Part shown: in pieces, positions 1-4,837 of the stretch | Position numbering within the stretch: position 1 is the stretch's first letter | Layout of the letters: the number at the start of each line of letters is the position of its first letter | NCBI GenBank assembly: GCA_003231795.1 | Contig: QIJI01000500.1 | Location: 1-6,648 of the forward strand | DNA from: Gammaproteobacteria bacterium | Lineage (GTDB): Bacteria; Pseudomonadota; Gammaproteobacteria; GCA-001735895 | Length of the DNA: 6,648 nucleotides | Reading direction: 5' to 3' | Position numbers and translations under genes: made by a program | The notes under the pieces: model-generated | The model's database searches: none | What the model was told of the DNA's origin: nothing | The model's input: only the letters and a program-made list of their open reading frames with translations

Positions 1-1773
1 CATACGCTTGAGCCAGATGTAGTCGCGGTGACCGGCGTCGGCACCATCGATCACCCGGAAGCGGTCCTGGGCATGGCGAATCACTGTGAGGTCAGCCCGC
101 ACACCACCGCGTTTGTCGAGAAAATGAGTATAAACACCCTTGCCGATTGGGGTGTCGCCACCAACTTTGGCGACGCAAGTGTATTCCATCAGCGCTTCAG
201 CGTCGGGACCCATGACATCGTACACGGCGAAATGCGACAGGTTGATCATGCCGGCGTTTTCCGACATCTCAAGCTGCTCTGCATTGGATACGCGCCAGAA
301 ATGGCGGTTGTCCCATTCGTGCTCGCGAACCGGCACGCGATCGCCGAATTTTTCCAGCAAGTGCTCGTTGGAGGCGTACCCATGCGCGCGCTCCCAGCCA
401 GACAGTTCCATAAAATAGCCGCCCAGTTCCTGTTCGCGCGCCCAGAATGCGCTGCGGCGCAAACCTCGACCCCTGGAATATGGTTCGCGATTGTGCACGG
501 CGGGGTTATAAATTTTGAACGCTGATTCGTAGCAGCGATCGTAAATATAGGACGGCGTTTTTTGAATCGGGTAGTGACGCGCGGTGTCGATGCCGAAGAA
601 GTCCATCTCGGCGACGCCATCGGTCATCCAGTCGACCAGTACCTTGGCGATTCCGGGGGCGTCTTTGACCCAGACCCCGATCGCGTACCAGAGCCCCCGG
701 GTTAGTACAGATTCACCTACTGACGGCGCACCATCAGTGGTCACCTGTAACAGACCGTTAAACGAGTGCTTTTCGTTGTAACCAATTTCGCCGAGGATCG
801 GAGTCAGTTCCATCGCACGCTCCAGCGCCTCCATGATTTGATCGAGTTCGAGATCGCGCTGCGAAGGAGACCAGTGGGTCTCACCTTTTTCCGGAAGATC
901 CCGCGGGTGTAGCAGGCGGGGTTCTTTTTCTTCGTAGTAACCCCATTCTATTTGACCGCCTTCCGGGGTTTTCGGGTCGCCGGTATCGCGCATATAGGCC
1001 GAGTTGCCCTGATCGCGCATCAGCGGGTAGCCGATATCCTTGCCGGTACCCTCGAATTCGGTGTAGGGACCGAAAAAGGTCAGTGGATGATCGACCGGCA
1101 TCACCGGGAGGTCTTCGCCCGCCATTTCCGCGATAGTACGCCCCCAGAGTCCGGTGCACACGATAACGTGGTTGGCGGCAATGTAGCCGCGACTGGTTTC
1201 CACTCCAACGATGCGCCCGTCCTGAATATCGAGGCCGGTGGCGTTGGTATTGGCAAAAGACTGTGCGTTGCCGGTTTTGACCGCGTTATCAACCAGGATT
1301 CCTGCAACGGTTTGCGAGCGGGGTTTCACCAGGCCCGCATCGGGGTCCCACATCGCGCCCTGGATCATGTCTTCTTCGAGCAGGGGAAAAAGTGCCTTGG
1401 CTTCGGCTGCGCTGATCATTTTTACACGGGTACCGAAGGCTTTTCCGGAAGCGACCTTACGTTTGAGTTCCATCATTCGGTCGTCGTCACCGGTACGTGC
1501 CACTTCAAGGCCACCGACCCGGTCATAGTGGCCCATTTTGTCGTAAAAGTTAATGCTGTAGGCGGTGGTATAGCACACGAATTTGCTGTGATCGGTGGCA
1601 TAACAGAAATCTGACGCGTGCGAGGTTGAGCCGATGTCGGTCGGAACCGAAGTCTTGTCGATACCGACGATGTCTTCCCAGCCGCGTTCTATCAGGTGAT
1701 GCATGACCGATGCGCCGACGATGCCGCCGAGACCGATAATGACGACGTTGGATTTCTCAGGAAACTGTGCCAT
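1..1773 (-). CDS. FAD-dependent oxidoreductase of the dimethylglycine/sarcosine dehydrogenase family, with GcvT-like folate domain (partial, C-terminus cut off by window edge)
   Basis: The frame is open from ATG (complement of 1771-1773) to base 1, giving 591 residues without a stop; family members are usually about 800-850 aa, so roughly 220-260 residues lie outside. Seen: a Gly-rich dinucleotide loop GLGGIVGAS (residues 14-22) and GSTSHAS (48-54). His52 there sits where this family attaches FAD covalently. The FAD domain ends around NGLLQVTTDGAPSVGES (339-355) and a Gly/Trp-rich stretch at 360-386. A GcvT-type folate-binding domain begins near RGRGLRRSAFW (434-444), with SGWERAHGY (458-466) and RGGVRADLTV (555-564). 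Family knowledge: such enzymes oxidatively demethylate N-methylated glycines or related substrates and pass the C1 unit to tetrahydrofolate; the protein is cytosolic. The substrate cannot be told from sequence. The flavin motif is atypical, with SDF where AGL is common. A GGAG site (complement of 1781-1784), 7 nt from the ATG, supports the start. Confidence 0.9.
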   Translation of the reverse strand, partial: MAQFPEKSNVVIIGLGGIVGASVMHHLIERGWEDIVGIDKTSVPTDIGSTSHASDFCYATDHSKFVCYTTAYSINFYDKMGHYDRVGGLEVARTGDDDRMMELKRKVASGKAFGTRVKMISAAEAKALFPLLEEDMIQGAMWDPDAGLVKPRSQTVAGILVDNAVKTGNAQSFANTNATGLDIQDGRIVGVETSRGYIAANHVIVCTGLWGRTIAEMAGEDLPVMPVDHPLTFFGPYTEFEGTGKDIGYPLMRDQGNSAYMRDTGDPKTPEGGQIEWGYYEEKEPRLLHPRDLPEKGETHWSPSQRDLELDQIMEALERAMELTPILGEIGYNEKHSFNGLLQVTTDGAPSVGESVLTRGLWYAIGVWVKDAPGIAKVLVDWMTDGVAEMDFFGIDTARHYPIQKTPSYIYDRCYESAFKIYNPAVHNREPYSRGRGLRRSAFWAREQELGGYFMELSGWERAHGYASNEHLLEKFGDRVPVREHEWDNRHFWRVSNAEQLEMSENAGMINLSHFAVYDVMGPDAEALMEYTCVAKVGGDTPIGKGVYTHFLDKRGGVRADLTVIRHAQDRFRVIDGADAGHRDYIWLKRM

Positions 1774-1870
1774 GACTATTCTCCGAATGGCGGTTGGTCT
1801 TTATCAACGTCGCCAAAAAATACTGAAATCTTAATTTTGCCTGTGCCTATTCTCACAACAGGAATCGGGA

Positions 1871-1899
1871 AGTATAAACACCCGGATTTCACTTCTCCA
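1871..1899 (-). promoter_or_regulatory. Candidate sigma70-like promoter for the flavoenzyme gene
   Basis: On the minus strand, TGGAGA (complement of 1894-1899, 4/6 to the -35 consensus) is followed after 17 bases by TATACT (complement of 1871-1876, a good -10). Transcription would start about 90 bases before the ATG. This rests on motif matching only. Confidence 0.4.
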
Positions 1900-1916
1900 A
1901 CCATTTTAAGATGGGC

Positions 1917-2020
1917 AAGTCGCGACTTTGTCCAGGCGTGTCGCATCTGAATTCCGGCAACCTCTCGCCGACGGCTGCAGATACCCTGCCTTAAAGTCGA
2001 TACAACGAGTCGAGCGACTC
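1917..2020. promoter_or_regulatory. Cluster of related inverted half-sites (AGTCG/CGACT), possible operator
   Basis: Two dyads share the same half-site: AAGTCGCGACTT (1917-1928, no spacer) and GAGTCG-AG-CGACTC (2007-2020, 2-base spacer). A further single AAGTCG lies at 1994-1999. They sit between a candidate leftward promoter and the rightward lipoprotein gene, a usual place for a regulator to control one or both. No regulator gene is visible in the window and I do not recognise the site as that of a known family. Confidence 0.35.
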
Positions 2021-2141
2021 ATCGCAGTTTGAGGTTTGACGGTATTTCGAAAGTTACAATGCCGGCACGCGAATCATTCTGCAATTATCCTGTCTAACGC
2101 AAAAATTCGACTGCTCAATCAGATATGGAGAGGCCCGTTTT

Positions 2142-2777
2142 ATGCGTCAGGACCAAAGCTTGAAATGGCTGTTAACAGGATTGTTGTTAATGGTCAGTGT
2201 TCTATCAGGCGGTTGCGCGTCGCAGCAGGTGAGACCGCAGGCTTTGACACCGGATCAAGCTGACTTGTCACATGTTCAGGATGGTCTGGCCATATTGCTG
2301 GTTCGAGTCGATGGCAGCTACCACATAATGCGCAGCCTCGAAGTACTGAACCTGGAAACGCAGGAATCGTTTTCACATCCTTTTTATAATAGTTCAGAAC
2401 TGGGCAGTTCGAACCTCGATTACGAGCAAATGGGCGGTGATAATGGAGCCCTCGAACATATGGTTTTTCTCGATATTCCCCCGGGCAGCTATCAGGTTAC
2501 CGGTATCGAGATATCTGATAAAAAACATCAATACAAACACTCTGTGCCCAATATTGAATCGATATTTTTCGAATTTGGCCCCGGGACTCCAGCCTATCTC
2601 GGAGAACTTTTTGTCAGTCTGGGAATGGAATCTCGAAAAGGCGTTTTAGCTGAAGTCGGGGAAATATTTTTTATGACTTCGATGCGTCCCACAAAGAACA
2701 TTAAACGTGTGGTAAAACGTTACCCCATGTTGCAAGCTCTCGAAATTCATCAGGGAAAAATCTGGGAGAAGAAGTAG
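2142..2777 (+). CDS. Putative lipoprotein of unknown function
   Basis: 211 aa. The N-terminus has a short charged region (MRQDQSLK), a hydrophobic core (about residues 9-21) and the lipobox LSGGC with Cys25, so a lipidated protein exported by Sec and cleaved by signal peptidase II is predicted. The residue after Cys is Ala, compatible with sorting to the outer membrane by the Lol system. The mature part has no further membrane segment. A central DIPPGSYQVTG (about 113-123) and a later PGTPAYLGEL resemble the beta-rich 'PG-x-Y ... G-x-x-YLG' pattern of small periplasmic lipoproteins such as the DUF2846 type; this resemblance is weak. The C-terminus is strongly basic (KNIKRVVKR, ending in KIWEKK). 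The start is supported by GGAGAGG (2127-2133), 8 bases upstream. By eye the gene is more AT-rich than its neighbours. It appears to be a single-gene unit. Function is not assigned. Confidence 0.8.
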   Translation: MRQDQSLKWLLTGLLLMVSVLSGGCASQQVRPQALTPDQADLSHVQDGLAILLVRVDGSYHIMRSLEVLNLETQESFSHPFYNSSELGSSNLDYEQMGGDNGALEHMVFLDIPPGSYQVTGIEISDKKHQYKHSVPNIESIFFEFGPGTPAYLGELFVSLGMESRKGVLAEVGEIFFMTSMRPTKNIKRVVKRYPMLQALEIHQGKIWEKK

Positions 2778-2821
2778 TGCTGGCCGTTCTACCAGGCCTG
2801 GGTTATTCCCTCCGCGCCATT

Positions 2822-2851
2822 TTTACGGTTCAGCCCGTAATGAGGTAATAT
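2822..2851 (+). promoter_or_regulatory. Candidate promoter of the CBS gene, with a dyad over the -35
   Basis: TTTACG (2822-2827) and TAATAT (2846-2851) are separated by 18 bases, a plausible sigma70 promoter that would start transcription near 2858. The inverted repeat TTACGG-N6-CCGTAA (2823-2840) overlaps the -35 and the spacer, where a repressor could bind. No run of T follows the dyad in either direction, so it is not a terminator. Confidence 0.4.
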
Positions 2852-2861
2852 AGTAGCGTTT

Positions 2862-2883
2862 CTGCCGGGGCGAGTGCCGGCAG
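2862..2883 (+). promoter_or_regulatory. Leader hairpin in the CBS gene 5' untranslated region
   Basis: CTGCCGG (2862-2868) pairs perfectly with CCGGCAG (2877-2883) across an 8-base loop. It lies just after the predicted transcription start and 20 bases before the ribosome site AAGAGG (2903-2908). No T-run follows. It may protect the 5' end of the mRNA or modulate translation; this is inference. Confidence 0.4.
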
Positions 2884-2916
2884 GTCTCAAATCATCGAAC
2901 CCAAGAGGTAAGCTAG

Positions 2917-3345
2917 ATGAAACTAGCCGAATTGTTAAAAGGCAGGAGTCAGGGCCTCATAAAAATCAAGGCTCAGGATTGCATCGCAGACGCGGCAGCT
3001 GCATTAAGCGCCAATAAGATCGGTGCGTTGCTGGTCGAAGATGATAGCGGGAAAATTGTCGGAATTTTATCTGAACGCGATATTGTCGGCGGCATGGGAC
3101 CGTACGGTGCTGATCTGCACGATGTTGCGGTATCGGAACTGATGACCGCTGATCTGATCCACTGCTCGCCACAGGATTCCGTCAACAAGGCCATGGAACT
3201 GATGACCGAACGGCATATCCGGCATCTACCGGTTTTCGACGATGACGAGTTGGTAGGATTGATCAGCATCGGTGATCTGGTGAAATGGCGCATTATGGAA
3301 GTTCAGGCGGAAGCCGAGGCCATGCGTCAGTACATCTCCACCTGA
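2917..3345 (+). CDS. Stand-alone tandem CBS-domain protein
   Basis: 142 aa, cytosolic, almost entirely made of one CBS pair (Bateman module). CBS1 spans about residues 10-62, with KIGALLVED (34-42) and GILSERD (49-55). CBS2 spans about 74-128, with HIRHLPVFD (100-108) and GLISIGDLVKW (114-124). The GILSERD and GLISIGD motifs are the positions that bind the phosphate/ribose of adenine nucleotides in this family, so binding of AMP, ATP or a related ligand is likely. There is no attached enzyme or transporter domain; such short proteins (about 140-145 aa) are widespread in proteobacteria and are thought to act as energy or redox sensors on partner proteins. The partner is not evident from the neighbours. 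The start is supported by AAGAGG (2903-2908), 8 bases before the ATG. The final residues (MEVQAEAEAMRQYI) look like an amphipathic helix. It is probably monocistronic: own candidate promoter upstream, REP-like repeat downstream. Confidence 0.93.
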   Translation: MKLAELLKGRSQGLIKIKAQDCIADAAAALSANKIGALLVEDDSGKIVGILSERDIVGGMGPYGADLHDVAVSELMTADLIHCSPQDSVNKAMELMTERHIRHLPVFDDDELVGLISIGDLVKWRIMEVQAEAEAMRQYIST

Positions 3346-3416
3346 GTCGCATTAACAGGGATATTCCGCGGTGTCGGATCGCCGGCAAACCGGATTCTCT
3401 CAGCGCGCCTTACTAC

Positions 3417-3492
3417 TCCGTCATCCTCGCGCAGGCGGGGATCTTATGACGCGCCACCTTCACACGATCCCCGCCTGCGCGGGAATGACGGA
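3417..3492. repeat. REP-like inverted repeat (27-base arms, 22-base loop)
   Basis: Arm 3417-3443 and arm 3466-3492 are reverse complements at 25 of 27 positions; the two differences are near the TCAT end of the left arm. The core (GTCATTCC-CGCGCAGGCGGGGATC on one strand) has the form of the dispersed REP-type palindromes common in many proteobacterial genomes, which are often mobilised by RAYT (TnpA-REP) transposases. No transposase gene is in the window. The transcript would fold into a very stable hairpin, which could end or shield the CBS mRNA, although no T-run follows. Confidence 0.85.
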
Positions 3493-3526
3493 AGGTAATG
3501 CGCACGCGGATGACGGAGAATAATGC
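3486..3526 (+). repeat. Short direct repeat overlapping the REP-like element edge
   Basis: TGACGGAAGGTAATGC (3486-3501) and TGACGGAGAATAATGC (3511-3526) match at 13 of 16 positions with an offset of 25 bases. The first copy begins inside the right arm of the REP-like element; the second resembles the outer end of the left arm (GGATGACGGAGTA on the other strand). It is probably a decayed partial copy of the element. Confidence 0.6.
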
Positions 3527-3649
3527 ACTGGGAAGGCGTATTGAGAGAGCTGGGAAGTTGTTCGAGAAAGATGTCAGCTTTTTTTGAATGGACAGACGGG
3601 TCGCGATATCACTTAATACGCGCTGTTTTAACTCACCGAGATATTCCTT
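3493..3649 (+). other. Non-coding spacer before the small gene pair
   Basis: This stretch carries the degenerate end of the REP-like repeats and then AT-richer sequence. Possible promoter boxes, TGGACA (3589-3594) and TAATAC (3614-3619), are 19 bases apart and only a fair match, so I do not call a promoter. A reading frame beginning at 3523 crosses it but has a repeat-derived start and an Arg-rich end typical of a shadow frame. Confidence 0.4.
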
Positions 3650-3952
3650 ATGTCGAGCCCGGACGGTCTTTATCAGGATCACTTTATCGACGGCCTGAAA
3701 AAAGGGCTGATGTCGATTCAGCAGGACTGGGAGCTATCCGATCAAACCGACTGGTCATTGCTGTGCGTCTCCGAAAACGCGACCTTTCGCGCCGATGACC
3801 CGACGCGCGATAATCCACTGGTGTTACGTCGTATGCTCGAGATTGCCTGGGTCGCCAGTCATCACGAAACCCCGACGGCACGCCAACTGGGGGCTGCCTA
3901 TACCCGGGATGTTGTTGGCCTGGCCGCCGACTATCTGAATCGATTTGACTGA
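3650..3952 (+). CDS. Hypothetical small soluble protein
   Basis: 100 aa, not recognised. The protein is acidic in its first two thirds, has no signal peptide or membrane segment, and is probably mostly helical. The C-terminal half has a regular helical pattern (LRRMLEIAWVASHH about 58-71, ARQLGAAYTRDVVGLAADYLNRF to the end). Amino-acid composition and use of G/C at third codon positions look like a real gene, and no other frame here does as well. The ribosome site is weak (GAG at 3638-3640, 9 bases upstream). Its last 8 bases overlap the start proposed for the next gene, which suggests translational coupling of the pair. It may be functionally linked to that gene; a link to the cobalt genes is not indicated because a separate promoter and riboswitch intervene. 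Confidence 0.6.
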   Translation: MSSPDGLYQDHFIDGLKKGLMSIQQDWELSDQTDWSLLCVSENATFRADDPTRDNPLVLRRMLEIAWVASHHETPTARQLGAAYTRDVVGLAADYLNRFD

Positions 3953-4265
3953 GCTAGCCCCTGTGCCTGATCTCAAGCATGTACACGAATTTTTCGACGC
4001 GGTGCTTGCCGCTGACGAAAAAGTTCTGCAACGAATCGAAGCCGGTCCCGCAAATGCCTGGGTCGAGCAACAGACATTCGTGTTTTCTCTGGCAGCGTTA
4101 TTGGCCTTGCTTGATTGCGATAGCGAAATGACGTTGACGGCATTTAAAAAGCTGATCTATTGCTCTGAACTTAATCTCGAATTACGCGATCGCGGCGCCG
4201 AAATCACCCTTTTTCGCAGTACCGGCAAAGTAGACTCGAACCTTTATTGTCTGAAAGCGACCTGA
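3945..4265 (+). CDS. Hypothetical small protein, coupled to the preceding gene
   Basis: 106 aa if translated from TTG at 3945, which overlaps the upstream stop by 8 bases; no good ribosome site precedes it, fitting coupled reinitiation. The alternative is GTG at 3963, giving 100 aa. The protein is not recognised. Visible features: a helical N-terminal half (LKHVHEFFDAVLAADEKVLQRI), a hydrophobic helix VFSLAALLALLDC (about 46-58) more likely buried than membrane-spanning, and a C-terminal segment rich in alternating residues (LNLELRDRGAEITLFRS) that looks like beta strands. Three Cys occur (in LLDCDS, IYCSE and LYCLK) without a clear metal-binding spacing. It ends just before the promoter of the riboswitch operon. 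No transcription terminator is visible after it. Confidence 0.6.
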   Translation: MTELAPVPDLKHVHEFFDAVLAADEKVLQRIEAGPANAWVEQQTFVFSLAALLALLDCDSEMTLTAFKKLIYCSELNLELRDRGAEITLFRSTGKVDSNLYCLKAT

Positions 4266-4270
4266 GGACA

Positions 4271-4300
4271 GAATTCTGATTGCTTGAATTCTGAATGCTG
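4271..4300 (+). repeat. 15-base tandem duplication
   Basis: GAATTCTGATTGCTT (4271-4285) is followed immediately by GAATTCTGAATGCTG (4286-4300), identical at 13 of 15 positions. It lies in the promoter region of the riboswitch operon and supplies its candidate -35 box. Confidence 0.85.
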
Positions 4301-4307
4301 GTAATAT
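4280..4307 (+). promoter_or_regulatory. Candidate promoter of the cbtBA operon
   Basis: TTGCTT (4280-4285, 3/6 to the -35 consensus) and TAATAT (4302-4307, good -10) are 16 bases apart. Initiation would fall near 4313-4315, just before the first paired bases of the riboswitch (4319), as expected for a riboswitch leader. Confidence 0.5.
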
Positions 4308-4315
4308 TCTTTCGC

Positions 4316-4518
4316 TAGCAGGTGCCCAAACGGGATAATCGGGAAGTGTGGTAAGGCAGTGATTTTTATAGAATCAGCCGAATCCATCGCTGCCCCCGCA
4401 TCGGTAAGACCGAGTGAAGTTCTGCAATCACCACTGAATCAGATAATCGTATTCGGGAAGGTGCAGATCCGGAGACCAAGACAGGTTTCTCCGCTCGTAG
4501 CCCGAAGACCGGCCTGTT
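4316..4518 (+). promoter_or_regulatory. Cobalamin (B12) riboswitch
   Basis: The conserved blocks of the cobalamin riboswitch occur in order: GGTGCC (4321-4326), GGGAAGTGTGGT (4341-4352), AATCC (4381-4385), the B12 box GCTGCCCCCGCATCGGTAA (4389-4407), GAGTGAAG (4412-4419), CCACTG (4431-4436), GGGAAGGTGC (4455-4464) and the closing GAAGACCGGCCTG (4504-4516). P1 can close by pairing CAGG (4319-4322) with CCTG (4513-4516). A hairpin CGGAGA/TCTCCG (4470-4475 with 4488-4493) corresponds to the late stem whose loop kisses the core in this class. Known role: adenosylcobalamin or a related cobalamin binds and usually turns off downstream genes. The downstream genes are cobalt transport and chelation genes, fitting feedback by the end product. 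Conservation is strong; only the exact ends and the expression platform are uncertain. Confidence 0.96.
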
Positions 4519-4536
4519 TTTGATAACCATGACCAA

Positions 4537-4557
4537 TGCGCGGTGGGCGCAACGAGG
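4537..4557 (+). promoter_or_regulatory. Hairpin and ribosome site at the cbtB start, likely part of the riboswitch expression platform
   Basis: TGCGC (4537-4541) pairs with GCGCA (4547-4551) directly before the ribosome site GAGG (4554-4557), which is 9 bases from the cbtB ATG and decides that start. ACGAG (4552-4556) can also pair with CTCGT (4494-4498) inside the 3' part of the aptamer, which would hide the ribosome site. This favours control of translation initiation, but pairing was judged by eye. Confidence 0.45.
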
Positions 4558-4566
4558 ATTAACCCT

Positions 4567-4755
4567 ATGACAGTACAAGTATCTACCCAGGCGGCTACTA
4601 CACAGGCCAAATCCGGAGTCTCGGTTCTGGCACAGAACCTGGCGGCCCTGGCCTTTGGACTCGTTATTCTGTTCGCGGTTGGCTTTGCGCCTCTCGAAGC
4701 GGCACATAACGCGGCACATGACGTTCGCCACAGCATGGCGTTTCCCTGCCACTGA
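4567..4755 (+). CDS. cbtB: CbtB, small subunit of predicted cobalt transporter
   Basis: 62 aa, the usual size for CbtB. A Thr/Gln-rich N-terminal tail is followed by a single membrane segment (about residues 25-43, ending LFAVGFAPLE). The family's C-terminal metal-binding signature follows: His47, His51-Asp52, Arg54-His55 and the terminal Phe-Pro-Cys-His (59-62). The His/Cys residues presumably bind cobalt at the membrane surface. CbtB with CbtA was proposed as a cobalt uptake system because the pair occurs in B12-riboswitch regulons; the transport mechanism is not well characterised. ATG 4567 is preferred over the in-frame GTG at 4543 because GAGG (4554-4557) precedes it and family proteins begin here; the GTG also lies in the leader hairpin. 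It is the first gene of the operon, directly after the cobalamin riboswitch. Confidence 0.95.
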   Translation: MTVQVSTQAATTQAKSGVSVLAQNLAALAFGLVILFAVGFAPLEAAHNAAHDVRHSMAFPCH

Positions 4756-4760
4756 GCTGA

Positions 4761-4787
4761 GTCCGCTTCACAACACGTGAAGCAGAC
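4761..4787 (+). promoter_or_regulatory. Stem-loop between cbtB and cbtA
   Basis: GCTTCAC (4765-4771) pairs with GTGAAGC (4777-4783) over a 5-base loop, and after one mismatch GTC (4761-4763) pairs with GAC (4785-4787). The following bases are pyrimidine-rich but have no T-run, so it would be at most a leaky terminator. It may instead block 3' decay so that cbtB mRNA outlasts cbtA mRNA. Confidence 0.55.
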
Positions 4788-4837
4788 CCTTCTAATCTCT
4801 GAATGACCCGGTTCCGCCGGTGTCCAGGGGACATCCC

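Larger units (their letters stand above)
1774..2141. other. Divergent intergenic region with operator-like inverted repeats
   Basis: This 368-base region separates the minus-strand flavoenzyme from the plus-strand lipoprotein, and I see no credible gene in it. It holds the candidate minus-strand promoter (1871-1899), a perfect 12-base palindrome AAGTCGCGACTT (1917-1928), a lone half-site AAGTCG (1994-1999) and the inverted repeat GAGTCG-AG-CGACTC (2007-2020). On the plus strand TTGACG (2036-2041) and TACAAT (2055-2060) resemble promoter boxes, but they are only 13 bases apart, too close for a standard sigma70 promoter. The lipoprotein promoter is therefore unsettled. GGAGAGG at 2127-2133 is the lipoprotein ribosome site. 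Confidence 0.5.

Noticed and set aside
952..1614. Long plus-strand frame of 220 codons opposite the flavoenzyme
   Set aside because: It lies wholly within the minus-strand gene, whose domains and motifs are clear; the Gly/His-rich product is an antisense shadow with no ribosome site.
2036..2060. Promoter TTGACG...TACAAT for the lipoprotein
   Set aside because: Both boxes are good, but the 13-base spacer is too short for a normal sigma70 promoter.
2792..2801. CCAGGCCTGG palindrome after the lipoprotein as a terminator
   Set aside because: It has no loop and no T-run immediately after, so it does not form a terminator hairpin.
3536..3621. Inverted repeat GCGTATTGAG ... CTTAATACGC flanking 66 bases (possible tiny mobile element)
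   Set aside because: 9 of 10 bases match, but there is no target-site duplication or internal structure, and matches of this length can arise by chance.
3523..3798. Plus-strand frame of 91 codons starting in the REP-like repeat
   Set aside because: Its start lies in repeat sequence, its C-terminal part is Arg/Ser-rich as expected of an out-of-frame reading, and it conflicts with the better frame at 3650-3952.
4481..4521. Intrinsic terminator at the end of the riboswitch
   Set aside because: ACAGG/CCTGT gives only a short stem with a long, partly structured loop before five T, and it would make an ON switch; not strong enough to call as a terminator.
4366..4752. Minus-strand frames over the riboswitch and cbtB
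   Set aside because: They run antisense across the conserved riboswitch core and cbtB and have Arg/Ser-rich shadow composition.
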